A program made the position numbers and the translations under genes. DNA of 64,000 nucleotides from Plantago elongata (lineage: Eukaryota; Streptophyta; Magnoliopsida; Lamiales; Plantaginaceae), in the NCBI GenBank assembly GCA_036897095.1, contig JAYMSP010000224.1:1-64000 (forward strand), given 5' to 3'. Under the pieces are notes generated by a model that made no database searches, was not told the DNA's origin, and saw only the letters and a list, made by a program, of their open reading frames with translations. Shown here one piece after another: positions 51,501-63,896 of this stretch; the stretch's first letter is position 1; the number at the start of each line of letters is the position of its first letter.

Positions 51501-52889
51501 ATTATACATATCATATTTTAGTAGGTAGCTCTTCTCTACTAATAACACGCATTTATCAATTAGCAACACATGCTTCCATAGCGTACCGAATTAAGGACGA
51601 ATTCACATTCAGAAGCAGGCAGCAAGAACCTAGCAATGCTCTCTGGTGACAGCCCATCTCTTGCTCCTGCTATTACACCAGCTGTTGGCCTGGGCCTTTT
51701 TACGAAGAAGCCCATCTGCTCCAATAACTGTTCTTTAGTGAGCTCCTTTGTCCCCTTGAAGACATGAACCTTTGGAATCTGCCCAAATCCCAGCTCATGA
51801 ATATGTACATATGTCCCAAAGGTAATCAACCCAATCAAACAATTCTCAGGCACAATTCCCAGCACCTGCATCCAAAATGAAATGAGTTGCGTTCAGAAAC
51901 CAGACATGCACATACCAAAGTGATCTCCCAGAAAAAACTCCTGAAATATACTAAAATGTGCAGCCGAAATAATATCAGTTTATCTGATCAGCTTATTAAG
52001 AACAGATATAAAAAGTGCAAATCTTAAATCATGTTCTTAGATTACGACAAACTTCTTTCAAAAGAACTGATTAACATGTAAGCCTAATACATCATCAAAT
52101 ATCCAATTCCTCAGAACCTAACTTCATACATCATCAATTACTCTTGATGTCTCAATCCAACAAACATCCAACTGCAACCTAACTTACAACCAACAAATAA
52201 CTTAGAACTAGCTACACTTCTCAAGTAATTAGTATCAAACTCAACTCTCAAGGATGGAAGTATGGAACTATATTCAAACAGAACATTAATAGGATTGCTT
52301 ACAAAACAATCAATTAACCGGAAATTTACTCATACATTCACAACACAATGATCTGATCACTCCAACATCAACATTCACATCCACCTAAGCCAAGTAATCA
52401 GCCGAGTTAGAGTTCGTTTCGAACCTGCAAAAGTGCGGATTTCAAGCACGCCAGCTCCTCCTCAATAACACAAGTGTCCACAACAAACAAGAACACATTA
52501 CCATGCCGAGACTGCGCCTTCTCATAGGGAGCATTCGTCTCGTACTCAATCGAAGTATACTGCGGAAAAAGCTCGGCCGGCATAGTCTGCTCGGAAATAG
52601 ACTGGTACTGCTGCGGGAAGTGATTGCGGGTGAGGCAGAAGCAGCAGATCCAAATCTTGTTAGCAGAGGAGAAATCGACGATGGAGAACGGATTGATGAC
52701 CGATCGGCAGGTGCGGCATCGGAGAGGAGCGTAAGGGAGGAGAGGCGTGGCGGAGGGGAGGGGTTTGAGAGGGGTGTAGATTGCCGAGATCGGAATCAGG
52801 CAGGTCGCGGCATCCGCTTTTGTGCCAGGGAGAACGTTCCAGGGCATACGGACGCCGTCTTGGAATTCTAGGTCTTGGAATTCCGCCAT
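45555..52889 (-). CDS. SEC23: COPII coat protein SEC23
   Basis: Thirteen exons on the minus strand (52425-52889, 51587-51865, 51059-51232, 50373-50534, 49639-49781, 49369-49444, 49119-49294, 48935-49016, 48109-48186, 47148-47309, 46770-47033, 46124-46228, 45555-45698) give 769 residues, typical for SEC23. The upstream frame opens with GTG; ATG 52889 (MAEFQDLE) is the conserved start. The zinc finger is C58-x2-C61 and C82-x2-C85 (PLRCRTC, WICCFC). The trunk domain has [26 protein letters not shown] and [11 protein letters not shown]. Helical and gelsolin domains follow ([47 protein letters not shown]). SEC23 is the SAR1 GTPase-activating subunit of the inner COPII coat in ER export. It belongs to the plant clade starting MAEF...QDGVRMPWN. 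The arginine region before FLLPAS is intact. Confidence 0.95.
46390..46690. repeat. Tandem ~167-bp duplication in a SEC23 intron
   Basis: Two diverged copies start at about 46390 and 46557, sharing CAGT(G/A)CCTACA, CTGCC(G/A)GTCAAT, ATTTTCAAGC or ATTCTCAAGC, and CAACTTGTATG. Both lie in the intron between the exons at 46770-47033 and 46124-46228. Confidence 0.75.
49976..50079. mobile_element. Short MITE-like element in a SEC23 intron
   Basis: Perfect 18-bp inverted arms (TGTGTTCTCTTCAACTGA) lie at 49976-49993 and 50062-50079. Inside them CTTCAGTCCAGTTCAG occurs twice in direct orientation. The outer flanks (AACGT and GCCG) may be extra, diverged arm bases. No target duplication could be fixed. 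Confidence 0.6.
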
Positions 52890-53314
52890 CGTGTGGTGGT
52901 CCGGCGGTGGTTGATGGCGGCGATTGATCACGTGGTGGTGTTAGTGGCAGTAGTGTGTGTGAAGTTCGTTAGGATGTATCGGAGTTTGTGAATATCAATT
53001 TCGTTTTTCCTTTCCTTGTCTTTTCTTTTCTTTTCTTTTTCCGTTTATTTGTTGACCGATTTGATTGTCTTAGAATATATTTAGGATTATGCGATTCATT
53101 ACATATATAGAAATTTTAATTAAATTATTAAATATATTCTAACAGGTTGATATTTAACGAATTCGGAAATAATATTTAAATATTAATCTAGATAGTATTG
53201 TAATTTCACTTTTCTTTTATTCCATTTATCTTCTATCAAAATAATAAAAATATAAATCAAATAATCACTTAGAATTTACAAAACTAACAAAATGAAATTT
53301 GCGCCAACGAAATA

Positions 53315-53378
53315 TATTTCAGTCGGTAAGACGCTTCAACTTCAATCAATAGGTCGGACCTTTATCGTTTAAAAAAAT
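53315..53378 (+). repeat. Possible tRNA-derived SINE fragment, second copy
   Basis: TTCAGTCGGTAAGACGCTTC, then GGTCGGACC, then GTTTAAAAAAA. Same layout as the copy at 25580-25648, and its box-B-like part is better kept. Confidence 0.35.
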
Positions 53379-53409
53379 TGATAATAATAATCAAAAATTG
53401 GACACTTTT

Positions 53410-53475
53410 GTGGAACTTTGGATCACTAATAAGGTCCTGATAGTGGAACTTTGGATCACTAATAAGGGCCTGATA
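53410..53475 (+). repeat. 33-bp tandem duplication
   Basis: Two adjacent 33-bp units starting GTGGAACTTTGGATCACTAA at 53410 and 53443 differ at one base (AAGGTCC versus AAGGGCC). This is a recent slippage-type duplication. Confidence 0.9.
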
Positions 53476-54530
53476 GTTAATATTTGCAAACTGAACTAAT
53501 GTCTAAATGAATTAAATTGATTGAATTGGGAGAATTATAAATTAATGTATTCCTCAGATCTTTCTTAGACTATAGTAATACATGAAAAAATTTCTACAGA
53601 TTAGTGTTTATATTACTAGTTCCAATTGTATCCTCTAACTAGATACTAAATATAGCATGCATATTAATAATTAAAATTTATTTACTACTAATTAAATTAT
53701 ATTTGAATTTGTTACTATTTCATCAAAATTAGACTAGCATCGTGCATTTGGCCTCAATATTTCAGCCGTCAAATTGAAATATCAAGCATCAATCATCTCA
53801 TTCATCTCCAGTTTGATCAAGCATAATCTTAACAATTTGTCATATTTTTCCATGTTGATCTTGATTAATGATGCTTGGTAAGATATTATTTGAAGGTATT
53901 TAAATTTGTTTAGTTATGATGCTTGAATTTTCAGGTTATGATGCTTGCGTTATTTATAATGCTTATATGTATTTTTAAGTTATGATGCCTGTATTTTCAA
54001 ATTATGATGCTTGTGTTATTTATGATAGATTGTAATTTTTCTTGATGCTTGCTAATGTGTTAGTTATAAGTATATCAGGATATGTTTCACACTATAGATA
54101 TATCTATCTTTGTTATTGATTTTTTTAATGTATGTTGTTGCTGGGCTCTCAAAATTTTACATGAATTATAAAGATGTTCATGATGTTTGGTTAGTCAAAT
54201 TTTTAACATGAATTATAAAGATGCTCATGATGCTTGATGTGTGAATGAATGATATTCCTCCAGCTAGTGTGAACGTGTTAGTAAGTATGTTATGTTTTGA
54301 ATTAGTTCTATAAATAGGTGATTGGTTTTATTTATGATATATTTATTTTTAAATATTATGAGAAATAATTTGTGATAAATTTGTCACTAATTTGTAGAAG
54401 TTTTTAATGTATTACTAAAGTGTAATAAATTTTTTAAAGTTACACTAATTTATAATTATCTTTTGATGGAATTGTTCTACTATACTGGAATCAGTAAAAA
54501 AATTAATTAACTTTAACCGTCAACTCTAAC

Positions 54531-55460
54531 CATCTGCTTAGGATTGAGCACCGAGTTGGCCCCGGCCCGGATTGATCCGGAATGATCAACCTTAATCGAC
54601 CCGAAGCCCGGACCGAAATAGAATGTGTCCACCCCGTCCGGACCGGTAAAATTCGAGTCGGACCGGGTTGAACCTGTTCAGACCCGATTGACCATTGACT
54701 TCATCAAAATAAAATTAAAATTTAAAAAATGACAGATGTAGTATGCTGCACATTATATTTCATGGCAACTGGCAAGAGAGAAATGAGTGTGGAGAAAAGG
54801 CTATGACTAATTAAACAAAATGGCAGATTTAGTATGCTGCATTATAGCTCGTGACAATTGACTACAATATTGAATATGATATTCAATATGTTTGACCAGG
54901 CAAAAGCTAAAATGGGAAGTAGATGAGATGGGCAGGAAACAGTTATGGACTTGAGTGTGTAGACAAGAACCCATTTGATTTAAAAACATCAAGATTCGAT
55001 AGATTCCTTTCGAGAACAACATGAACAAAAGTAAATCGCATGCGCACGGAAGAAGGTGAGTTGAGTAGCTGCAGATGGAGGTGAAGCGCGACGTTGGACA
55101 TAAGATGCGGTGGCGTCCGGACACCAAAGAAGAGAAGACTGGCGTGAGAAGATGGGTTTATATGGTGATTTGTGAGTGGGGTGAGGTGAGAGGATGGGTT
55201 TGTGTGGTGAGCTGAACTGTGATATGTGATTATGTGAGAAAAGACCGAGTTTACTAGTTCTTCTGTATAATGAAACAAAAATTTATATACTAATTTTTAC
55301 ATCTTGCCGTACTCTTCCGGGCTGGACCGGTATTTTTCGGGTTTTAACTGGTCCAGCCCGGAACCTGAAATTGTTAATATTGTAGACCCAGAGCCCGACC
55401 GAATTTGCCGGTCTGGTCTGGGTTCGGTCCGGACCTTTTGTGCTCACCCCTACATCTGCC
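54531..55460. mobile_element. Non-autonomous hAT-type DNA transposon, 914 bp, with 8-bp target duplication
   Basis: The element spans 54539-55452. Its ends are TAGGATTGAGCAC and, reversed, TAGGGGTGAGCAC: 13 bp with two differences and close to the hAT pattern TAGGGNTG. The flanks CATCTGCT (54531-54538) and CATCTGCC (55453-55460) are an 8-bp target duplication with one change. Both subterminal regions are GC-rich and packed with CCGG, CCGGACC and CCCGG motifs in both orientations, as expected for transposase-binding subterminal repeats. The AT-rich interior has no transposase frame. Confidence 0.82.
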
Positions 55461-55745
55461 CAAACAACCTGCCTGATTAATCTCGGATTAACAAGATTTC
55501 AAGATACTTTTCAGCATGATGATTAACTATGCAACCAGTGTGTATAGCTTAGTATATCTTGATTTTTATCAGCTGAACATCCCTTATCTGGAGGAACTGT
55601 CCCCTACCTTTTCTTTATCATGATGAACTTGTTACTTGCTAGTGCTATAACTCAGATGACACCCAGAAACTTGAATTTTTCTTATTTACATAGACATAAA
55701 GAGAACCCATAGTTAAGCAAAGGTCTCGAAATCACAATCGACTAT

Positions 55746-58700
55746 TCAGGACCCAAAAACTTTTAGGTAGCTCAATTCTACATGGAAAGTCCGGATCTCC
55801 ATGGGAGCAAGTTCAACTACCAGCTTCATGGGATCGATGGGTCCTCCTCTTACTGATTTTGCCACTTGATCAGGGCCTTCTACTTTCCAGTTGAGTCTCT
55901 TCTTCTCCATCTCAGCTCTCTCTTGGTTGGCAGACAAATTCATCTCTGTCACCTTGATGATCTGATAATCGAAGAAAGGTCAAATCCATAGCAAAGCTAA
56001 TATTGCAAAGGCCGCAAAGCACATGAAGAGTTTTTGTTACAAATCAAACAATGATAAAGGCCAAATTCTTGTAAAAGTCTATATAATTCCCACCCAACTG
56101 TATGTCACACTCAGCTTAGAAGACTTGTTCTTGATAAAGATATGTCGCATGCATCAGTTTTTCAATCCATTTCCTTCTAAAAATGCTCAAGCATAGCCAT
56201 CTGAAAGATCATATAGAGTTGAATGGAGTTACCTTCTTGTTTGGGAAGAGCTTCTTCAATTCAACAGTAGTAAGCACAGAGTAATCTTTATCCTCGCCCG
56301 TCTTCATACAGATTAAGAAGAAAAAACAAGGTGAGATAAGACGGTATTACTAAAGAAACCGGGGAGGTAAATCATGGATAAGGCAGGCTCGGTCATATTT
56401 TAAGTGGATTCTGCGTAAACATGTTCTCAGCCGTAAACATGCTAGAATTCCAACAATTTTCTCCAAATTCTAACACATATTTACATTCATGTTAAATTTC
56501 CTAATAATATAAGCCAAATTAAGAAATAAAAGGTCCCAGAGCAAAATGCTAGAACATGGAAGAGTCTCAAACCTCATACAAGTGAGCCAAACGTAAAAGC
56601 ACTAGGCCACTTTGAAGTTCCTGCATCATGAAAGAAGATGGCTTAGTCCATATATAATTTGTTATGCCTATATATGGCTAGAAACAAAAAATAACAATAT
56701 CAGCTTCCATTTAATTAGCTATGATTACCTCGAGAGTAATAACTGCAATGTTGTTTGGTAAACTGTAGGAAGAATCTATAGCTGAGAATGTAGTTGTATG
56801 GGAGCTCATCCAGTCATTACCTTTCTGCATTAAAGTGAAAACATTAGCGAACTAAGGACTACATAGTTGTCAGTTTATAAAAGCAACAAACAGTGAACAT
56901 ACGTCTTCAGAAAATGCTAGAAGCAGTGGGGAATAAATCTCTTGCCCATATGTGCGACGCCACTTGGCCCCTTCACCGAGAGGATCAATTCTTACATAAT
57001 ATTTCCCTCGAACCTGAAGAGAAAACAATACGAGTAGAAATTACTGCAAGAAATAAACATTTACTGCAGGAAAACATTTTTATAGCAAGATCATTCATTA
57101 GAACATATTCTCGGATGACTATTTTGAAGGCAGGGAAAAAGCTCCAATATAAGAATACATCAGTTGCCTTCAGTTTCTGACAACTATACGTATTGATTGG
57201 ATAATTTAATTACCGTCAGACCCTTGCAATCATTGAGAACACAAACTTCTTCGTTCAGTGCCTCACCGACGCCTCTGGAGTCATCATTGATTAGCCTCCT
57301 TCGCGAACGGAAAGAATTATGAATAATAGTCATATACCTGTACACCAAATATCTAATGTAAAAGGACAACCAGATAAAGAGAATAATAGTACCTATGAAG
57401 CATAAGTTCCAGTTGACCATCTACCAGGCTTGATCCACCAACAGCACGGTCCACCAAGACAGAAACCTCCGCTTTTTCATCCTCAATATAAATCCCAAGA
57501 TTTACCTGCACAAAGGAACCGAGATCAAAAAATGCCCTTCTGCAACTAATGAAAGATAACTGTTACATAATCCATCTACAAACCAGCTAAATTATTGTAT
57601 GAATTTATGCCACCTACAGGGTAATAATTGCCAGCAATTGGTTGGTGTAAATCCAGCTCCCAATCAAATCTACGATCACGGATCTGCAAAATAACTTCAA
57701 TTCATAAGCACACAAAAAATTGCAAAACTTCACAGGGCAAACTGGATTGAGCATTTCATCCGGCTCTCCGCCTGTTCATTTGTCTCTATAATGATCGGTA
57801 CAAAATGATAAACGTACCCTTTTGATGAAATCGCGCCCATTGGAATCCGTACAGAAACTTTTGTTTGATTTCAAACCAGTACTAATTTGAGCAATTACTT
57901 CCTTTCCGTATCCATCATCAACTGGAATAGGTCCAATCTGAGGGGAAAGGCTGATATAACTCACAGCATACAAGAATAGGAACTATGTTCTTGGTACGTA
58001 GTACAAGAATAGTTTATCAAGCACGGAATAAGGAATGATGGTGTAAACTTACAGTAAACTCAACTTCAGCATGTTCCTTTCCTTTATAAACCCTGGTGAC
58101 CTGCATAACATGCTGTCAGATGCCAGTAATGGGAACCAGGGTTGGTAAAGGGAATGTATCAACTATCAAGATGGGATCACTCTGCCAGCAGCCAGAAAAC
58201 TATGCAACAAGAACATAACCAACATGTATATGTTGATTCTTATTATTGCACCACAATATAATCTAGGAAGTAATAGGAGGAAAGTAAGCACCTGATGCAA
58301 CCATGTATTGAACTGCTGGTGCACTTCATCTAGCAACGGACCACGGACGACAGTTAATGGAACCTGGGATTAAGAATTTAAGATATAAATCCATTGTGCT
58401 TAATTACCCAAACCCAGAATAATTTGAATGAATTAGAACTATAAATAAAGACTAATTTAAAATAGTGAAACAAGTACAGTAAGAGTCTTACATTGCCGTC
58501 GGGTTTAATTGGGAATGTACCATTTGGACGGAAAACATAAGCCCCAGATGCCTTCAACAAGAAGGTAAAAACAATGTTAGATTATCAAAAGTTATGTAGA
58601 ACAAAGCATAATTAACAGTTTTTTATAAAGTCAGCAATAATCTAAGTAAAAATAAAGAGAAAGCATAATTGCAAAATTTCTATAAAGGGGGTGAGGATAC

Positions 58701-61700
58701 CTGGAAAACCCTGTCTGTGCCATTGTAACCTGTGTAATAACTGTATGATTGTTCTGCTTGAGCTGTGATCTTCAAGGATGACAGACAAAGTAAACATCAG
58801 TTGACGTGCAAAAGAAAAACAAAAACACCATATATTTCTGAGTTTTTTTTTAAACAAGTTTATAGAGATTATAGGACTTTATAAAAAAGTTCTTAAAATA
58901 CACTACAAACAATGATCAAATAAAAATGTTGGATGTTTTCAGAGTGGGGGAGGGGGGATCATATGCCCACGAAATAACTAGCTGGACCAATTACATATGA
59001 AGCATATATTGGAAAGAAAGTCTTATCAGACAATTGCTTACCGAGTTTCTTCTGTTTGTAAAATGGGTAAGCTTCCCATCATCTGCAGAGTAGATTAGCT
59101 TCAAATTTCCTTGACCAATTTCAAATGTTCCACTTTCTTCAGAGTACATTGTTGAGACTGTAGACCTAGATTCTGGAAGAAAAAATACAAGGAAAACAGT
59201 GAAAAAATCATCAGGGTAAAGAGTGAGTAGATAATATCTAACCTGAATGTCTACATAACTCACTTGTGGAATTTGCTCTCGAGAGCTTATAAGTGCTGAA
59301 ACCAAGGGGTGGCACAGATGCTGAAAAAGCAAGCCTGTATCTCGCCAAGCTACTGGTTGAGACACCCAAATATGCTTTGATGTGATAGTTTTGTATGAGC
59401 AAAGTTACATTGGAAAGAGGAAGGACTTGAGATTCAACCTCTCTTCCAGCTGAATCTAAAACTACAACATCCTCAGACGAAACCTGTATAACATCAAGCA
59501 ATTCATTTCAACATTATTCTCTCAAAGCCAGAAAAGCATCAACAGTCCTGCTAATGGTATATAACCATGTCATCAAGCTCGAGGATATAATGTCCTTTCT
59601 ATTAAAGAACAGTCCCAGACACTCTATAATGACACAGCTTTAGCACCAAAACAACCCTGAGACAACATGCTTCTCATCAAACAGAAGCGATATACACCAA
59701 TGGAAGTATTATATTCTTATTATACAAGTCAACTTTATTGAAAGAAGTTGGCATTGATAAAACTATAGAAACTCTAAAAAAGATAGAATGGGGCCTGGAT
59801 ACTCACAGGAATTTGGATGACCTCTTCTCTTTTCCACCCTAGTGGATTGTACACAATAATGACCTAAAAGAGTTGAAGGAACCATAACATTACACCACGT
59901 AGTTATGACTTATGACCCGCACGGAGGGTGTGCGGGCTCGTTTCCTGGTAATTTAGAAGTCTTACCGTGCTTTTTTCATCATCATTGAAATTAGCTTCAG
60001 ATGGAGGACAATAGCTTATGTTGAGCAGAGGACACTGAAACAAGAATATACAATATATTGAAGCCTGCTTGATTGCTAAAACTATTAGATAGGATGAATG
60101 GATTATAATGCCACAACTTGGTGAACCAGAAATAGCTATCAATTCATGCAATATAAAATGTAAGGCCGAAATCAACTTAGATGGAGGATCACAATCACCT
60201 GCTGAAATTCAGGCACTGAATCATTATTTGCAGAATTTAACCGTGAACCTGCTAATAGAGCCAATGAGGATGCAACCACTTTCTCAGCCTGAAAAAAGTT
60301 TGTGTGTGTAATTGGCAATTTCAGTTTGCAATAAAGATGAAATCAAGCCAGCAAGAATACAAAGAGTATCAATGAATAGAATCCAACAGTTTTTAGCAGG
60401 TGGAGGACACAGGTGATTGCCAAGAAAAGATTGTTCAAAATTGGAATATTTGCCTATCAATGATAAGAGGTACCTCTTGATAACCGATGAAAAGTCGCAA
60501 TGTATAATCTGCAGCAACATGCTGCCTTTCTGTCCCACTGACGCCATCATGATGTTGTGCAATAGCCAAAGCATCAGCTAACAGATCTGAACTTGGTCCA
60601 GTACTGTCTCTACCTTTTAAAAACTCCAGTTGCCTTGCTGCCTGCACTCACACAATCTAGCTAAGGAGACTATGGGTAGCTAACACAGTGTTCTCCATTA
60701 ATCTTTGCAAAGATGTCAGTGCTGAGGACTGAGGAGCTTACTAAATAGTAACCACTCAGCATTCTCACATATCCTTTGAGGGATGGCCTACTTGTGAAGT
60801 ACCCAGTCCAGTATGCATTTTCTCGGTCAGCATACCTGGGGACATTATAAACAATAAAATTATTTAGTTTATCAACTCAATCATATGAATTATTCAAAAT
60901 ATTTCACTGAGAAACATACGGGAAAAAGTCACCAGTTTTTAGGGGCCATTTTTCATTTGCTGCGTATTTTGCATCAGTATAGATGGATGGGGTTGAATAT
61001 AGAGCATTAACACGGCCATCCTGACAGAAACCAAAGATGGATCAAGAATGTAGAACCCATGTATACACAGCAGGAAAAAATTCTTAAACTTCAGTGACCT
61101 TGTGCATGTGGTAAAACCAAGAACACAAAGCATTAGAGGTTGGGTGTTCTACTTGCGTTTCTCAAAAAGAGAAAAGATTACAAAACGCAAGATCTCTCTT
61201 TGTTATTCACAGAAGCATGGGAGACACACCTTATTCACATAATGAATGAACTTGTCCATTTGTCTAAACCATGACACTGCATATTGGTATCGAAAATCAG
61301 TTCCCATAGTCCACATTATATGATTTGTTCTGGTAACATTTGCCTGAGATGGCAAAAGAATATATTGCATGGTTAGAAATCTCATCGAATAGATAGAGGA
61401 ACAGGTTACAAAAGATGCATCAAATAAAGTCCAACCAGCGTTAGCTCTGAGAAAATATTGTCGGAGTTCATATCTTCTCCCAAAAAAATAAAAATGATGC
61501 CCTTATAAGTGTGTGTGTGTGTGTGTGATGTAACTTCCATGTTTACGATCATGACAATCTAAAACAATTGTACCTGTGCTAAAGCAGCCGCAACAAAATC
61601 ATTCACTCGATCTTCCACATTGTAATCAAATAGGAACTCATCATCCTGAGTTCATAATAATACGCATTAGTAACAGATTTCATAAAACATATATCAACAC

Positions 61701-63046
61701 TAGAGTCTAGAGTACTATGTATTCACAAAATGGGACCTGAATGGGAGGAGACACGTCATTTATCTCGAATGCAAAACCATCAGGAGGCTCATAATGGACG
61801 GGGAAAATCCCAGTGAATATCTGGAAGCGCATTTGTGTGCATAAACAAGAAACGTCATAAATTTTCACTTTAATATTTATAAATCAAGAGATAGGGTGGC
61901 CTTTTAAGTAATTGACCTGAGATGAAGCACCAAGGGATCTCGAACCCTGCCAGATAACCTCCAGATTCTTTTCGTCTCTTCTCTTAGCTCTGTCTTGGTA
62001 ATCAATTCGAGCAAAAAACAGTGAGTCAAAACCAAGCTGCAACATATAGTGCATCAGATTGGGATCAGAATTTTTGCCAAATGAAGTAGAACGTACAAGT
62101 ACATGCTGATCGAACATCTCAAGTTGCAACTTGTTCAACTAAATCATATTACTCAACAAAATAAATGAGATTCACATAGAAGCATGAAATTTGGATAGTC
62201 TGTACCTCAGCTCCGAGCAAATACGCTTGTACAGCAGAATGACCAAATGGATCAATCTGCCAACCAACTCTCGGCTTCTGCCCAAACTCATCAAGTATAT
62301 AACGGTGTCCCAACGTTGTTTGATCAATCAAATCAATGTAATGAGGTGTCGCCTCGTCATGCATACACATACCCCCATTTCTGAATCATAACAGTGCATA
62401 TATTTCAGATACAGGTCAATCCGATACACAAATACTATAACCAACAATTTAACTATAACTGCATACATGAACTCAAGTTGACCGGAATCGACTAGCAATT
62501 TGACTTTAGCCTTGAGATCGTCACTCTGCTGTCTCCACCATCTCTGAAAGAACGCCTGATTGACGAAACAAAGACTAGATAAGCTCACAGCTCAATCCAC
62601 ATCAACACTAATAACACAAAATTGAGAAAGTTTCTCAAGTTTTAAGAAACTTGCCATCTCCACATAAATGAACCGCCGATTAGGATCATCCAGCAGAGCC
62701 GCAATCACGGAATCTAATACGTTCTGTACACATGCACCCTGAACAACAAAACATCACACAATAGGGTTCATACTTCACATTTTACACTAATTAAAATCAA
62801 TTGAAGCTAAATTGAGCTGTATAGTACCCGAATCGTGTTGTTAGCTCCAGCATAGTACTGATCGACGGTTTTCAGCCACCCGACGTCGTCGTGAGAGTGA
62901 GGGACCAAGTGGACGTTGAGTTTACCAGGCACGATTGCGGAGGTGGTGTTGTACGCGATATAGCGGGCATCGGTCGCTGGGAGGAGGAATATTCCGGCGA
63001 GAATTGCGATGGTGGTGGTAAGTAATAGCTCCATTGAAACATACAT
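55746..63046 (-). CDS. GH38 alpha-mannosidase, lysosomal/vacuolar type
   Basis: Twenty-nine exons give 1026 residues, the usual size for plant acid alpha-mannosidases (At3g26720/At5g13980 type). Minus-strand exon spans: 62828-63046, 62655-62738, 62467-62555, 62206-62380, 61917-62036, 61737-61820, 61574-61645, 61230-61343, 60920-61020, 60742-60835, 60474-60641, 60199-60288, 59966-60034, 59807-59863, 59243-59483, 59042-59172, 58701-58769, 58492-58551, 58292-58363, 58053-58100, 57818-57937, 57618-57683, 57393-57505, 57214-57298, 56903-57013, 56729-56824, 56573-56620, 56233-56301, 55746-55961. A signal peptide (~1-27) precedes the zinc site PHSHDDVGW (H50, H52, D54). The nucleophile is Asp174 in [22 protein letters not shown] is also kept. 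It trims alpha-mannose from N-glycans in vacuole or apoplast. A second Met, four codons in, could also start. Confidence 0.94.
61508..61526 (+). repeat. (GT)n microsatellite
   Basis: About nine GT units in the intron between mannosidase exons 7 and 8. Simple repeat only. Confidence 0.85.
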
Positions 63047-63896
63047 GGCGGAATGGAAGTGTAACTCGCGCGCTTATTGAGTGACTCGAAAAGTGGTGTA
63101 CTCCAGTTTCCCAGTCTTTACTGCAAAGCAACACTCCATTTTGACGAAAGTGAATAGATGTCACTTTCGTTATTTTATTAAATCTGTCAACGGTTTGGTT
63201 TATGCAGCTGATCGATCCTATCCTTTCCAGATAATCTTGTTTTAAGATGATTGGGAATATTCGAAGGTTGAGTACTCACAATGAATATAAGCCCTAGTAC
63301 TTGTATAATTTAAAATTTTTGTGATAAGTTTTCCAATAATTGTTTGCACTAAAATGTGGGACATTCATATTTAATAATAACATAATATATTGAAAATTTA
63401 AGATATAGTATAAAATTCTATAAGATAGAGGGAGTTCCTTTATATCTTCCTAACCATGTATTAGCCAGGGTAGGAGTCTCTTCCGAAGGTGTATATCCTT
63501 AACCTCATGTCCGATTGTTGGTAGGATTTTCATACAATCATTGCTGCCTGCCTGCCTCCATTCTAGTAATGTCTACTGCCCTCAAGAAGGCTGTACAACG
63601 GATGAAATCAAAGTATATCTCAATCACTACCAGGAAAAATAGCTGCTGCAGTATCTGCCATAATTAAAATTCTACAATCTCATCACAGGAAAACAAGTGT
63701 TGGGAATAAGAGGTACAATAGTAATAAAGATGTAGAAAAAAAGGCAATGCGTACAATCCTGGTGATCTGACAAACTGTAGAGCAAAATTTAATTAGTACA
63801 AACTAAAGGGCAACTGCTTTTCATAATTTTAAAATTGGTGTGAACAGGTGACCAAGTTTACAGAGACTCATCCAACAACAATCAGAATCGGATGAT
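63047..63896. other. Promoter side of mannosidase and 3' flank of the next gene
   Basis: 850 bp, AT-rich. No gene is supported. The right part is likely the 3' UTR of the gene that enters at the window edge. Confidence 0.4.

Larger units (their letters stand above)
52890..54530. other. Intergenic region upstream of SEC23
   Basis: SEC23 promoter side, then AT-rich DNA. It includes a pyrimidine repeat (TTTTCTTTTC) near 53020, the SINE-like fragment, and a 33-bp tandem duplication. Between 53800 and 54250 the string ATGATGCTTG recurs many times in a loose way. No gene is supported. Confidence 0.45.

Noticed and set aside
52503-52871. 122-codon antisense frame over SEC23 exon 1
   Set aside because: Shadow of the SEC23 first exon; no family resemblance and a low-complexity Arg/Glu/Gly product.
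53800-54250. Recurring ATGATGCTTG strings
   Set aside because: Irregular spacing and AT-rich background; not a clean tandem array and no frame is kept open.
54807-55278. Open frames inside the hAT-type element
   Set aside because: No transposase or domain features; random frames rich in His/Ser.
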